Positions 36,639-45,994 are shown, counted from the stretch's first letter. The stretch is 64,000 nucleotides of DNA from Pseudomonas baetica (GCF_002813455.1 NZ_PHHE01000001.1:2790001-2854000); one strand, 5' to 3'. Made by a program: numbers and translations. The notes: generated from the letters alone by a model not told the origin.

Positions 36639-37673
36639 TTAATGAACCTCGATCACGGAGCCCTGCAATTTCTGCAAGGCATCGTTGACCGCGTCCGGCA
36701 TCAGCTGGCGCAGGCAGTTGTAATGGCCGAAACGGCAGGTACGGTCGAAGCAAGGACTGCATTCGAGGCCCAGACGGACGATTTCGACATGCTCGGCCAG
36801 TGGCGGGGTGAAGCCCGGCGAAGTCGAACCGTAGACCGCCACCAGCGGCCGGTTCAGCGCGGCGGCGACGTGCATCAGGCCGGAGTCGTTGGACACCACC
36901 GAGTCGGCGCAGGACAGCAGGTCGATGGCCTCAGCCAACGAGGTGTCGCCGCTGAGATTCACCGACTCTTCTCGCAGACCGGGAATCAGCCGCGCGCGGA
37001 TGTCTTCGCCTACCGCGTGATCGTTTTTCGAGCCGAACAGCCACACCTGCCAGCCTTCACGAATGCGCGCCTCGGCGACTTTCGCGTAATGCTCGGACGG
37101 CCAACGCTTGGATTCGCCGAACTCGGCGCCGGGGCACAGGGCCAATACCGGGCGGTCGAGGGTCAGACCGAATTTCGCCAGCGCCGCTTCGCGGGTCACC
37201 GGGTCGATTTGCAGGCTTGGGCGCGGATAGGGTTTTGGCAACTCGACGTTCGGCTCGTAGGCCAGGGCCATGAAACGCTCGATCATCAGCGGATAGCGTT
37301 CTTTGTCGAGGGTGCGCACGTCGTTGAGCAGGCCGTAGCGGAATTCGCCGCGCCAGCCGGTGCGCTTCTTGATGCCAGCGAAAAACGGCACCAGCGCCGA
37401 TTTCAGCGAGTTGGGCAGCAGGATCGCCTGGTCATACTGGCCAGCAAGGGATTTGCCGATGCGCCGACGGGTCGCCAGTTCCAGCGCGCCGTGGCCGAGC
37501 GGAAAGCTCAAGGCCTTGCGCACTTCGGGCATGCGCTCAAGGATCGGCCGGCTCCACTCGGGGGCCAGCACGTCGATTTCGCATTGCGGGTGGCGTTGTT
37601 TGAGACACTGAAACAGTGTCTGCGCCATCACCATGTCACCGACCCAACTGGGCCCAACGATCAGAATATTCAT
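36639..37673 (-). CDS. waaF: LPS heptosyltransferase II
   Basis: WaaF adds the second heptose to the inner core. 344 aa, GT9 family: NILIVGPSWVGDMVMAQTLFQ at the N-terminus, LALCPGAEFGESKRWP, and the donor block SNDSGLMHVAAALNRPLVAVYGSTSPGFTPP near residues 255-290. The C-terminus carries CFDRTCRFGHYNC, typical of the family. ATG at 37671-37673; the ORF is open upstream but lies across a hairpin. First gene of the waaF-waaC-waaG-waaP run. Confidence 0.95.
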   Translation of the reverse strand: MNILIVGPSWVGDMVMAQTLFQCLKQRHPQCEIDVLAPEWSRPILERMPEVRKALSFPLGHGALELATRRRIGKSLAGQYDQAILLPNSLKSALVPFFAGIKKRTGWRGEFRYGLLNDVRTLDKERYPLMIERFMALAYEPNVELPKPYPRPSLQIDPVTREAALAKFGLTLDRPVLALCPGAEFGESKRWPSEHYAKVAEARIREGWQVWLFGSKNDHAVGEDIRARLIPGLREESVNLSGDTSLAEAIDLLSCADSVVSNDSGLMHVAAALNRPLVAVYGSTSPGFTPPLAEHVEIVRLGLECSPCFDRTCRFGHYNCLRQLMPDAVNDALQKLQGSVIEVH

Positions 37674-37682
37674 GTGGTTTCC

Positions 37683-37715
37683 AAAAACGAACCGGGGAGG
37701 CATTTACGCCTCCCC
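37683..37715 (-). terminator. Terminator-like hairpin just upstream of waaF
   Basis: On the minus strand GGGGAGGC-GTAAAT-GCCTCCCC (stem 37694-37701 with 37708-37715) is followed by GGTTCGTTTTT, ending about 10 nt before the waaF ATG. This is an intrinsic-terminator shape in the waaF leader, either the terminator of a lost upstream gene or an attenuator. Confidence 0.7.
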
Positions 37716-37776
37716 GCCTCGAGAATCACTGTGGGAATGTGGCGGCTTGCGATGGGTCATTACCTTCAACATTTCT

Positions 37777-37956
37777 GTCGACTGTCACTCCACTATCGCG
37801 AGCAGGCTCGCTCCTACATGGTAAGTTCGTCTTGCCGTAAATCTGCGATCACCGCAGATCCACTTTGGGAGCGAGCCTGCTCGCGAATAGGCCGGCACAT
37901 CCAGCATCAATGTCGACTGACACTCCGTTTTCGCGAGCAGGCTCGCTCCCACACTT
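37777..37956. repeat. Cluster of three REP arms
   Basis: Arms at 37796-37818, 37865-37889 (opposite orientation) and 37930-37952. The first and third are preceded by the same block GTCGACTGWCACTCC, so the repeated unit is longer than the REP core. Confidence 0.88.
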
Positions 37957-37983
37957 GAATCTCATTGCACTCACTGGCGCACT

Positions 37984-40923
37984 TCAGCTTAGCCCCAACT
38001 CACGCCAGATCCGCAATACCTGCCGACGCTCGTCGGCAAACTGGTCACCCGTTATCACTCCGGCATCCTTCTGCAAGGCCTGCCGGTGGGCGGCGGAGCG
38101 GTAGGCCTTATAGGCTTCGCGCAACAGACTGGCATCTTCGGCAGGCATCAGCCCTTCGTGTTCCAGCTCTTCCAGAATGCGGATGTTATCGGTCCAGCGC
38201 AGCAATGGCGGGTGGCTGTGCGACCACGCCAGGGCCGCGTATTGCACCATAAATTCAATATCGACGATACCTCCGGCGTCCTGCTTGAGGTCGAACGGCG
38301 CCGCGGCCTCGAAGGCATTTGCCGACGTACCGGCTGCAGTGCTCTTGCTACCGAGGTTGTCGCGCATCTTCGCGCGCATCTCGCTGACTTCCTGCTGCAA
38401 CTTCGGCAGATCCCGTGTTTTACCCAATACTTGCGCGCGAACTTTCTCGAAAGCCTGGCCGACATCCTGGCTGCCGACCAACACCCGCGCCCGCACCAGC
38501 GCCTGATGCTCCCAGGTCCACGCTTCATTTTCCTGATAGCGGGCAAAGGCGCCGAGCGAACTCACCAGCAGTCCGGACGCACCGGACGGCCGCAGGCGCA
38601 TATCCACTTCATAGAGCTGGCCGGAGTTGGTCTGCGCCGTTAGCAAGTGAATGATCCGCTGCCCCAGACGCGTAAAGAACTGCGCCCCATCAATCGGCTT
38701 AGGCCCATCGGTTTCCGCCTGCGGATCGCCGTCATGGATAAACACCAGATCCAGATCGGAACCATGCCCCAATTCAATGCCGCCGACTTTGCCGTACCCG
38801 ACAATGATGAAGCCGGGATCGCACAGCGTGCCGTCAGTGCGCAGCGGCGTGCCGTATTTGGCCACGGTCTGGCGCCAGGCCAGAGCCAGCACTTGTTCAA
38901 GGATCGCCTCGGCCAGCCAGGTCAGATAGTCGCTGACTTTCATCAGCGGCAGGCTGCCGGCGATTTCAGAGGCGGCGACGCGCAAGCGGTGCGCCAGTTT
39001 GAAATGGCGCAAGGCTTCCATCTGTTGTTCGAGGTCGTCTTCAGGAATGCGCGTCAGACGCTCGCGCAACTCGGCGGCAAGTTCTGGCGCCAATGGCGGC
39101 TTGAACAGCCGGCCCTCGTTGAGCAACTCATCGAGCAGCAGCGGGAAACGGGTGATCTGCTCGGCAATCCACGGGCTCGCCGCGCACAACGTCAGCAACC
39201 GCCGCAAGGCGCCAGGGTTTTCCGTGAGCAAGACTAAATAAGCCGAACGTCGGGCGACCGCCTCAACCAGCGGCAGCACGCGTTCGAGGACCAGATCCGG
39301 ATTGTCATGCTCCACAGCCTGCGCAATCAGGCGCGGAATAAAGGCATCAAGGCGCTCGCGGCCCAGACGCTGCATCGCCCGCAGTTGCGGACTGCCGCGC
39401 AAACCGGCCAATGCTTTCAAAGCCTTGGTCGCGTCGGCAAAACCGCCTTCTTCCAACTGGCGGCATGCGGCCTCTTCGTCCTGCGCCTCTTCCCACAACG
39501 GCAACCATTCGCCGCCTACCACCACTTCGCTTTCAGTGCCCTCGTCCTCATCGGGATCGGCGATCACTTGCGCGAAGTGCCAGGCCACGCGACCGCGCCA
39601 GAACATCAGTTTTTCGTGGAAGGCCTCCCAATCGGCGAAACCGAGCATGAAGGCAATGCGCGCCTGATCCTGCGCGCCGTCCGGCAGCATCTGGGTCTGG
39701 CGGTCGGCAATCGCCTGAATCGCGTGTTCGGTGTAACGCAGGAATTCGTAGCCTTCGCGCAACTCGCTGATCACCGCCGGCGGCAGATAGCCCTGCCCTT
39801 CCAGTGTGCTCAGCACCTTTAATAGAGGACGCTGTTGCAGACTCAGGTCGCGCCCGCCGTGGATCAACTGAAAGGCCTGGGCGATGAACTCGACTTCGCG
39901 GATACCGCCCGAACCCAGCTTGATGTTGTCAGCCATGCCCTTGCGCCGGACTTCCTGCTGGATCAGCTGCTTCATGGTGCGCAGCGCTTCGATCGCCGAG
40001 AAGTCCAGATAGCGCCGGTAAACGAACGGCCGCAGCATGTCGAGCAACTGCGCGCCGGCCACCTGATCCCCAGCCACCACCCGCGCCTTGATCATCGCGT
40101 AGCGTTCCCAGTCGCGGCCCTGATCCTGGTAATACTGCTCCAGCGCATTGAAGCTCAGCACCAGCGCGCCGGACGAACCGTACGGGCGCAGGCGCATGTC
40201 GACGCGGAACACAAAGCCGTCGACAGTCATCGGATCAAGCGCTTTGATCAGGCGCTGGCCGAGGCGGATGAAGAACTCCTGATTATCCAGCGCACGCTTC
40301 ACGCCGACGGTTTCGCCGCCCTCGGGGTAGGCGAAGATCAGGTCGATGTCCGAAGACAGGTTCAGCTCGACCGCGCCGAGCTTGCCCATGCCGAGGACGA
40401 CCATCTGCTGTGGCAAACCGCTGCGCCGCCCGGTCGGCGTGCCGAACTGCTGGCAATGGCGGCTGTACAACCATTGATAAGCCTGGTCGATACTGGCGTC
40501 GGCCATGTCCGAAAGATCGCGGCAGGTCTGCACCAGATCGGCCTGGCGGGTCAGGTCTCGCCAGATGATCCGCACCTGATGACGAGCGCGCTGGCGGCGC
40601 AGTACGCGACCGAGCTCATCCTCGGTCTGCGCGGCATTCGCGGCGGCGGCGATCTGTGCGCACAGTTCACCTGGCGCGAAGGCGCGGTCGAGCTCACCGG
40701 ACTGCACCAGCGACAGCAACATCAAAGGGTCACGAACGCTCTGTTCAATGACAAACTCGCTGGCGGCGCTGACGCGGGCAAATTGCGCCCAGCGCTCCGG
40801 CGTCCAGTTAGAAAAGTCATAATCTTCTTCAAGCGAGGCGACGGCCGTACGGAACGACTGCTCCGATCGGCTGACCAACGGCAGGAGAATGGCAGGCAGT
40901 TCGGCAAGCACGGGCAGGGTCAT
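37984..40923 (-). CDS. glnE: Glutamine synthetase adenylyltransferase/deadenylase
   Basis: GlnE is the bifunctional enzyme that adenylylates glutamine synthetase when nitrogen is plentiful and removes AMP when it is scarce, under control of PII. 979 aa, full length. Two nucleotidyltransferase domains: the N-terminal one with LSSDIDLIFAYPEGG (residues about 190-205, deadenylylase) and the C-terminal one with GHGSDLDLVFIHDGD (about 720-735, adenylylase); the linked region FIRLGQRLIKAL recurs as FTRLGQRIIHLL. ATG at 40921-40923. Divergent from aceE across a 384-bp gap. Confidence 0.96.
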   Translation of the reverse strand: MTLPVLAELPAILLPLVSRSEQSFRTAVASLEEDYDFSNWTPERWAQFARVSAASEFVIEQSVRDPLMLLSLVQSGELDRAFAPGELCAQIAAAANAAQTEDELGRVLRRQRARHQVRIIWRDLTRQADLVQTCRDLSDMADASIDQAYQWLYSRHCQQFGTPTGRRSGLPQQMVVLGMGKLGAVELNLSSDIDLIFAYPEGGETVGVKRALDNQEFFIRLGQRLIKALDPMTVDGFVFRVDMRLRPYGSSGALVLSFNALEQYYQDQGRDWERYAMIKARVVAGDQVAGAQLLDMLRPFVYRRYLDFSAIEALRTMKQLIQQEVRRKGMADNIKLGSGGIREVEFIAQAFQLIHGGRDLSLQQRPLLKVLSTLEGQGYLPPAVISELREGYEFLRYTEHAIQAIADRQTQMLPDGAQDQARIAFMLGFADWEAFHEKLMFWRGRVAWHFAQVIADPDEDEGTESEVVVGGEWLPLWEEAQDEEAACRQLEEGGFADATKALKALAGLRGSPQLRAMQRLGRERLDAFIPRLIAQAVEHDNPDLVLERVLPLVEAVARRSAYLVLLTENPGALRRLLTLCAASPWIAEQITRFPLLLDELLNEGRLFKPPLAPELAAELRERLTRIPEDDLEQQMEALRHFKLAHRLRVAASEIAGSLPLMKVSDYLTWLAEAILEQVLALAWRQTVAKYGTPLRTDGTLCDPGFIIVGYGKVGGIELGHGSDLDLVFIHDGDPQAETDGPKPIDGAQFFTRLGQRIIHLLTAQTNSGQLYEVDMRLRPSGASGLLVSSLGAFARYQENEAWTWEHQALVRARVLVGSQDVGQAFEKVRAQVLGKTRDLPKLQQEVSEMRAKMRDNLGSKSTAAGTSANAFEAAAPFDLKQDAGGIVDIEFMVQYAALAWSHSHPPLLRWTDNIRILEELEHEGLMPAEDASLLREAYKAYRSAAHRQALQKDAGVITGDQFADERRQVLRIWRELGLS

Positions 40924-41130
40924 GGTCTATCCTTGATCGGCGTGTAAATGGCCGCTTGTAGTGAATGGTGAAAACCCGCTACGCGAAGGACTGTCGAACA
41001 AAAGTTAGAAATAGCTGAAATTTCTTCTTCTTTGGCATTCAGCATCAAACTTTCACCTTTTTCGGATGGTAATCGACCAACCTTAACGATTATTCTCACA
41101 ACGCAGTCGGAGGCCACAAGCCTTTCATCT

Positions 41131-41143
41131 GTAGTTTTACTAC
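41131..41143. promoter_or_regulatory. Putative GntR/FadR-type operator 1 upstream of aceE
   Basis: GTAGT-TTT-ACTAC, a perfect palindrome with a 3-nt centre. It fits the FadR-subfamily consensus TNGTNNNACNA (PdhR and LldR types). The protein that binds it is not encoded in the window. Confidence 0.6.
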
Positions 41144-41182
41144 TCGTCTATACATTCGAAAGGCTGAAATGCCGGAAGATTT

Positions 41183-41195
41183 GTAGTAAAACTAC
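41183..41195. promoter_or_regulatory. Putative GntR/FadR-type operator 2 upstream of aceE
   Basis: GTAGT-AAA-ACTAC, the same palindrome with the complementary centre, 52 bp centre to centre from operator 1 (about five helical turns). This spacing would allow two dimers on the same DNA face. Confidence 0.6.
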
Positions 41196-41307
41196 ACGCC
41201 GCCGGAACAACCTGTCGGCAATCCAAGAATTTTAAATCGTCTGCCCACAAGGCCAGTCGCAAACTCAGGCAACCGATTCTGGAAGCCTTTCCGCCCTGGA
41301 GCAAGCC

Positions 41308-43953
41308 ATGCAAGACCTCGATCCCGTCGAAACCCAGGAATGGCTGGACGCCCTGGAATCGGTTCTCGACAAAGAAGGCGAAGACCGTGCTCACTATCTG
41401 ATGACCCGTATGGGCGAACTCGCGACCCGCAGCGGCTCGCAGCTCCCTTACGCCATCACCACGCCTTACCGCAACACGATCCCCGTTACCCACGAAGCAC
41501 GCATGCCTGGCGACCTGTTCATGGAACGCCGCATTCGCTCGCTGGTACGCTGGAACGCGATGGCCATGGTAATGCGTACGAACCTGAAAGATTCTGACCT
41601 GGGTGGTCACATCTCCAGCTTCGCTTCCAGTGCGACCCTGTATGACATCGGCTTCAACTACTTCTTCCAGGCCCCGACCGACGAACACGGCGGCGACCTG
41701 ATCTACTTCCAGGGCCACACCTCGCCAGGCGTTTACGCCCGCGCGTTCATGGAAGGCCGCATCACCGAAGACCAGATGAACAACTTCCGCCAGGAAGTCG
41801 ACGGTCAGGGCCTGTCGTCCTATCCGCACCCTTGGCTGATGCCTGACTTCTGGCAGTTCCCGACCGTATCGATGGGCCTGGGTCCGATCCAGGCGATCTA
41901 CCAGGCTCGCTTCATGAAGTACCTGGAACACCGCGGTTTCATCCAGCCAGGCAAACAGAAAGTCTGGTGCTTCCTGGGCGACGGCGAGTGCGACGAGCCG
42001 GAATCCCTGGGCGCCATCTCCCTGGCCGGCCGCGAGAAGCTGGACAACCTGATCTTCGTCATCAACTGCAACCTGCAGCGCCTCGACGGCCCGGTTCGCG
42101 GCAACGGCAAGATCATCCAGGAACTCGAAGGCGTGTTCCGCGGTGCTCAGTGGAACGTGACCAAAGTCATCTGGGGCCGTTTCTGGGACCCACTGCTGGC
42201 CAAAGACGTCGACGGCATCCTGCAACGTCGCATGGACGAAGTCATCGACGGCGAGTACCAGAACTACAAAGCCAAAGACGGCGCGTTCGTTCGCGAACAC
42301 TTCTTCAACACGCCTGAACTCAAGGCAATGGTTGCAGACCTGTCCGACGACGAGATCTGGAAACTCAACCGTGGCGGCCACGACCCGTACAAGGTCTACG
42401 CGGCGTACCACGAAGCGGTCAACCACAAAGAACAACCTACCGTCATCCTGGCCAAGACCATCAAGGGTTATGGCACCGGTGCCGGCGAAGCGAAAAACAC
42501 CGCGCACAACACCAAGAAGGTTGATGTTGAAAGCCTGAAGCTGTTCCGCGATCGTTTCGACATTCCGGTAAAAGACGAAGAGCTGGAGAACCTGCCGTTC
42601 TTCAAGCCAGAGCCAAACAGCGCCGAAGCCCGCTACCTGAGCGAGCGCCGCACTGCACTGGGCGGCTTCGTACCACAGCGCCGCGCGCAGAGCTTCAGCG
42701 TACCGACGCCGGATCTGGACACCCTTAAAGCCATCCTCGATGGTTCGGGCGACCGTGAAATTTCCACCACCATGGCGTTCGTGCGGATCCTCGCGCAACT
42801 GGTCAAGGACAAGGAAATCGGCCCGCGCATCGTTCCGATCATCCCGGACGAAGCCCGTACCTTCGGTATGGAAGGCATGTTCCGTCAGTTGGGTATCTAC
42901 TCGTCCGTCGGCCAACTCTACGAGCCAGTCGATAAAGACCAGGTGATGTTCTACAAGGAAGACCAGAAAGGTCAGATCCTTGAAGAAGGCATCAACGAAG
43001 CAGGCGCCATGAGCTCGTTCATCGCCGCCGGTACTTCGTACTCCAGCCACAACCAGCCGATGCTGCCGTTCTACATCTTCTACTCGATGTTCGGCTTCCA
43101 GCGTATTGGCGACCTGGCCTGGGCCGCTGGCGACAGCCGTACCCGTGGCTTCCTGATCGGCGGCACCGCCGGCCGGACCACCCTGAACGGTGAAGGCCTG
43201 CAGCACGAAGACGGTCACAGCCACCTGCTGGCCGCGACCATCCCGAACTGCCGCACCTACGATCCAACCTACGGCTACGAGCTGGCGGTGATCATTCAGG
43301 ACGGCATGAAGAAGATGACCGAAGAGCAACAGGACATCTTCTACTACATCACCGTGATGAACGAATCGTACCAGCAGCCAGCCATGCCGGCCGGTGCCGA
43401 AGAAGGCATCAAGAAAGGCATGTACCTGCTCGAAGAAGACACCCGCGAAGCGGCACACCACGTACAGCTGATGGGCTCCGGCACCATCCTGCGTGAAGTG
43501 CGTGAAGCGGCGAAGATCCTGCGTGAAGAGTTCAACGTCGGCGCCGACGTGTGGAGCGTCACCAGCTTCAACGAACTGCGTCGCGACGGCCTGGCCGTAG
43601 AGCGCAGCAACCGTCTGAAGCCTGGCCAGAAGCCTAAGCAGAGCTACGTCGAAGAATGCCTGAGCGGTCGTAAAGGTCCGGTCATCGCATCCACCGACTA
43701 CATGAAGCTGTTCGCCGAGCAGATCCGTCAGTGGGTACCGTCCAAGGAATTCAAAGTCCTGGGCACCGACGGTTTCGGCCGCAGCGACAGCCGCAAGAAA
43801 CTGCGTCATTTCTTCGAAGTCGACCGTCATTTCGTGGTGTTGGCAGCCCTGGAAGCACTGGCTGACCGTGGTGATATCGAACCTAAGGTCGTGGCTGAAG
43901 CCATCACCAAGTTCGGCATCGACCCGGAAAAACGCAACCCACTGGACTGCTGA
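41308..43953 (+). CDS. aceE: Pyruvate dehydrogenase E1 component
   Basis: AceE is the homodimeric thiamine-diphosphate-dependent E1 that decarboxylates pyruvate and passes the acetyl group to lipoyl-E2. 881 aa, typical of the single-chain proteobacterial E1. The ThDP motif is FLGDGECDEPESLGAISLAGREKLDNLIFVINCN, here visible at residues about 225-258 (GDG ... NCN). The pyrimidine-domain segment GTAGRTTLNGEGLQHEDGHSH lies near 620-640. ATG at 41308 follows GGAG. aceF begins 11 bp after the stop. Probably controlled by the palindrome pair upstream. Confidence 0.97.
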   Translation: MQDLDPVETQEWLDALESVLDKEGEDRAHYLMTRMGELATRSGSQLPYAITTPYRNTIPVTHEARMPGDLFMERRIRSLVRWNAMAMVMRTNLKDSDLGGHISSFASSATLYDIGFNYFFQAPTDEHGGDLIYFQGHTSPGVYARAFMEGRITEDQMNNFRQEVDGQGLSSYPHPWLMPDFWQFPTVSMGLGPIQAIYQARFMKYLEHRGFIQPGKQKVWCFLGDGECDEPESLGAISLAGREKLDNLIFVINCNLQRLDGPVRGNGKIIQELEGVFRGAQWNVTKVIWGRFWDPLLAKDVDGILQRRMDEVIDGEYQNYKAKDGAFVREHFFNTPELKAMVADLSDDEIWKLNRGGHDPYKVYAAYHEAVNHKEQPTVILAKTIKGYGTGAGEAKNTAHNTKKVDVESLKLFRDRFDIPVKDEELENLPFFKPEPNSAEARYLSERRTALGGFVPQRRAQSFSVPTPDLDTLKAILDGSGDREISTTMAFVRILAQLVKDKEIGPRIVPIIPDEARTFGMEGMFRQLGIYSSVGQLYEPVDKDQVMFYKEDQKGQILEEGINEAGAMSSFIAAGTSYSSHNQPMLPFYIFYSMFGFQRIGDLAWAAGDSRTRGFLIGGTAGRTTLNGEGLQHEDGHSHLLAATIPNCRTYDPTYGYELAVIIQDGMKKMTEEQQDIFYYITVMNESYQQPAMPAGAEEGIKKGMYLLEEDTREAAHHVQLMGSGTILREVREAAKILREEFNVGADVWSVTSFNELRRDGLAVERSNRLKPGQKPKQSYVEECLSGRKGPVIASTDYMKLFAEQIRQWVPSKEFKVLGTDGFGRSDSRKKLRHFFEVDRHFVVLAALEALADRGDIEPKVVAEAITKFGIDPEKRNPLDC

Positions 43954-43964
43954 GGAGAAACTCT

Positions 43965-45923
43965 GTGAGCGAACTCATTCGCGTACCTGACATCGGCAGC
44001 GGTGAAGGTGAAGTAATTGAACTGTTTGTGAAGGTCGGCGACCGTATCGAAGCCGACCAGAGCATCCTGACCCTGGAATCGGACAAGGCCAGCATGGAAG
44101 TGCCAGCCCCGAAAGCCGGCGTCATCAAAAGCCTGAAAGTGAAGCTGGGCGACCGCCTGAAAGAAGGCGACGAACTGCTTGAGCTGGAAGTCGAGGGCGC
44201 CGCTGAAGCGGCCCCTGCTCCTGCCGCTGCGCCTGCTGCAAAAGCTGAAGCCAAACCGGCTGCTGCTCCTGCTGCCGCCGCACCAGCCGCTGCACCTGCT
44301 GCCGCTTCGGTTCAGCAAGTGCACGTGCCGGACATCGGCTCGTCGGGCAAGGCCCAGATCATCGAGATCCAGGTCAAGGTCGGCGACACCGTCGAGGCTG
44401 ATCAATCGCTGATCACCCTGGAATCCGACAAGGCGAGCATGGAAATCCCGTCGCCTGCCGCGGGCGTGGTCAAGGCCATCAGCGTCAAGCTCAACGACGA
44501 AGTCGGCACCGGCGACCTGATTCTGGATCTGGAAGTGGCGGGCGCTGCGGCCCCGGCTGCGGCCGCTCCGGCTCAGGCTGCTGCTCCAGCCGCTGCCGCT
44601 GCACCGGCTCCTGCGGCAGCCCCGGCTGCACCGGTAGCCGACAGCGTTCAGGACATCCACGTGCCGGACATCGGTTCGGCCGGCAAGGCCAAGATCATCG
44701 AAGTGTTGGTCAAGGCTGGCGACACCGTCGAGGCTGACCAATCGCTGATCACTCTGGAATCCGACAAGGCCAGCATGGAAATTCCATCGCCTGCCGCTGG
44801 CGTGGTGGAAAGCGTTTCCATCAAGCTGGACGACGAAGTCGGCACCGGCGACCTGATCCTCAAGCTCAAAGTCAAAGGCGCGGCCCCTGCGGCTGCCCCG
44901 GCTCCAGCGGCCGCTGCGCCAAGTGCTCCAGCACCAGCCGCTGCTGCTCCGGCTGCCGCTGCACCTGCTGCCACTCCAGCCGCCGCACCGGCCAAGCCAG
45001 GCGCGAAAGTTCACGCCGGCCCTGCCGTGCGTCAACTGGCCCGTGAGTTCGGCGTCGAGCTGAACGCTGTTGGCGCCAGCGGTCCACACGGTCGCATTCT
45101 GAAAGAAGACGTGCAGGTTTACGTCAAAGCGATGATGCAGAAGGCCAAGGAAGCACCGGCCGCGGCTGCTGGCGCAACCGGTGGCGCGGGCATCCCGCCG
45201 ATTCCGGTCGTCGACTTCAGCCGTTTCGGCGATATCGAAGAAGTGCCGATGACTCGCCTGATGCAGATCGGCGCGTCGAGCCTGCACCGCAGCTGGCTGA
45301 ACATCCCGCACGTGACTCAGTTCGATTCGGCTGATATCACCGAGCTGGAAGCGTTCCGCGTGGCGCAGAAAGCCGTTGCAGAGAAGGCTGGCGTCAAGCT
45401 GACCATCCTGCCACTGCTGCTCAAATCCTGCGCACACATGCTCAAGGAGCTGCCGGACTTCAACAGTTCGCTGGCGCCAAGCGGCAAAGCGATCATTCGC
45501 AAGAAATACGTCAACATCGGCTTCGCCGTCGACACCCCGGATGGCCTGCTGGTACCGGTCATCAAGAACGTCGACCAGAAGAGCCTGTTGCAGCTTGCTG
45601 CTGAAGCTGCTGCGCTGGCTGCCAAAGCCCGCGACAAGAAGCTCACCGCTGACGACATGCAAGGCGCCTGCTTCACCATTTCCAGCCTCGGCCACATTGG
45701 CGGTACCGGCTTCACGCCGATCGTCAACGCGCCGGAAGTGGCGATCCTCGGTGTTTCCAAGGCCACCATCCAGCCAGTCTGGGACGGCAAAGCCTTCCAG
45801 CCGAAACTGATGCTGCCACTGTCGCTGTCCTACGATCACCGCGTGATCAACGGCGCCGCTGCCGCACGCTTCACCCAGCGTCTGGGCAGCCTGCTGGCGG
45901 ACATCCGCACCATCCTGCTGTAA
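43965..45923 (+). CDS. aceF: Pyruvate dehydrogenase E2, dihydrolipoamide acetyltransferase
   Basis: AceF forms the core of the pyruvate dehydrogenase complex and makes acetyl-CoA. 652 aa: three lipoyl domains with SDKAS lysines at 41, 156 and 268, joined by Ala/Pro-rich flexible linkers; a peripheral-subunit-binding domain (about 349-387: AGPAVRQLAREFG); then the catalytic domain ending in SYDHRVINGA (His625). The start is GTG at 43965 after GAGGAGA. The P. aeruginosa enzyme is shorter with two lipoyl domains as I recall. The E3 gene is not in the window. Confidence 0.97.
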   Translation: MSELIRVPDIGSGEGEVIELFVKVGDRIEADQSILTLESDKASMEVPAPKAGVIKSLKVKLGDRLKEGDELLELEVEGAAEAAPAPAAAPAAKAEAKPAAAPAAAAPAAAPAAASVQQVHVPDIGSSGKAQIIEIQVKVGDTVEADQSLITLESDKASMEIPSPAAGVVKAISVKLNDEVGTGDLILDLEVAGAAAPAAAAPAQAAAPAAAAAPAPAAAPAAPVADSVQDIHVPDIGSAGKAKIIEVLVKAGDTVEADQSLITLESDKASMEIPSPAAGVVESVSIKLDDEVGTGDLILKLKVKGAAPAAAPAPAAAAPSAPAPAAAAPAAAAPAATPAAAPAKPGAKVHAGPAVRQLAREFGVELNAVGASGPHGRILKEDVQVYVKAMMQKAKEAPAAAAGATGGAGIPPIPVVDFSRFGDIEEVPMTRLMQIGASSLHRSWLNIPHVTQFDSADITELEAFRVAQKAVAEKAGVKLTILPLLLKSCAHMLKELPDFNSSLAPSGKAIIRKKYVNIGFAVDTPDGLLVPVIKNVDQKSLLQLAAEAAALAAKARDKKLTADDMQGACFTISSLGHIGGTGFTPIVNAPEVAILGVSKATIQPVWDGKAFQPKLMLPLSLSYDHRVINGAAAARFTQRLGSLLADIRTILL

Positions 45924-45927
45924 TCCC

Positions 45928-45957
45928 AAGCGGCCCTCTGATAACGGAGGGCCGCTT
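45928..45957 (+). terminator. Hairpin after aceF
   Basis: A perfect 11-bp stem AAGCGGCCCTC / GAGGGCCGCTT with an 8-nt loop starts 5 bp after the aceF stop. It is followed by GTGTTTC, a weak T-run, so it may protect the mRNA end or terminate partially. Confidence 0.8.
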
Positions 45958-45994
45958 GTGTTTCACGTTTTCGAGCGCCACACGCTCGTACCTC

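Larger units (their letters stand above)
37674..37983. other. Gene-free interval between waaF and glnE
   Basis: 310 bp with no credible gene. It contains the hairpin before waaF and three REP arms. In P. aeruginosa, ilvE lies between waaF and glnE; no trace of ilvE coding sequence is visible here. Confidence 0.7.
40924..41307. promoter_or_regulatory. Divergent glnE / aceE regulatory region
   Basis: 384 bp without a gene and clearly richer in A+T than its neighbours. It holds the glnE promoter (left) and the aceE promoter and leader (right), including the two 13-bp palindromes listed separately. A possible -10 (TATACA, 41149-41154) lies just after the first palindrome. Short ORFs here are not convincing. 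Confidence 0.6.

Noticed and set aside
37777..37956. Spaced repeats that look like a small CRISPR array
   Set aside because: The repeats alternate in orientation, are REP palindromes found at many loci, and spacers are unequal with no cas genes nearby.
41032..41235. 67-aa ORF in the glnE/aceE gap
   Set aside because: It spans both palindromic operators, has no good ribosome site and no recognisable features.
41140..45929. Very long minus-strand open frames opposite aceE and aceF (896 and 700 codons)
   Set aside because: The plus strand encodes clearly recognisable AceE and AceF over the whole stretch. High GC and codon bias leave the antisense frames open; their translations show no family motif and are repetitive.
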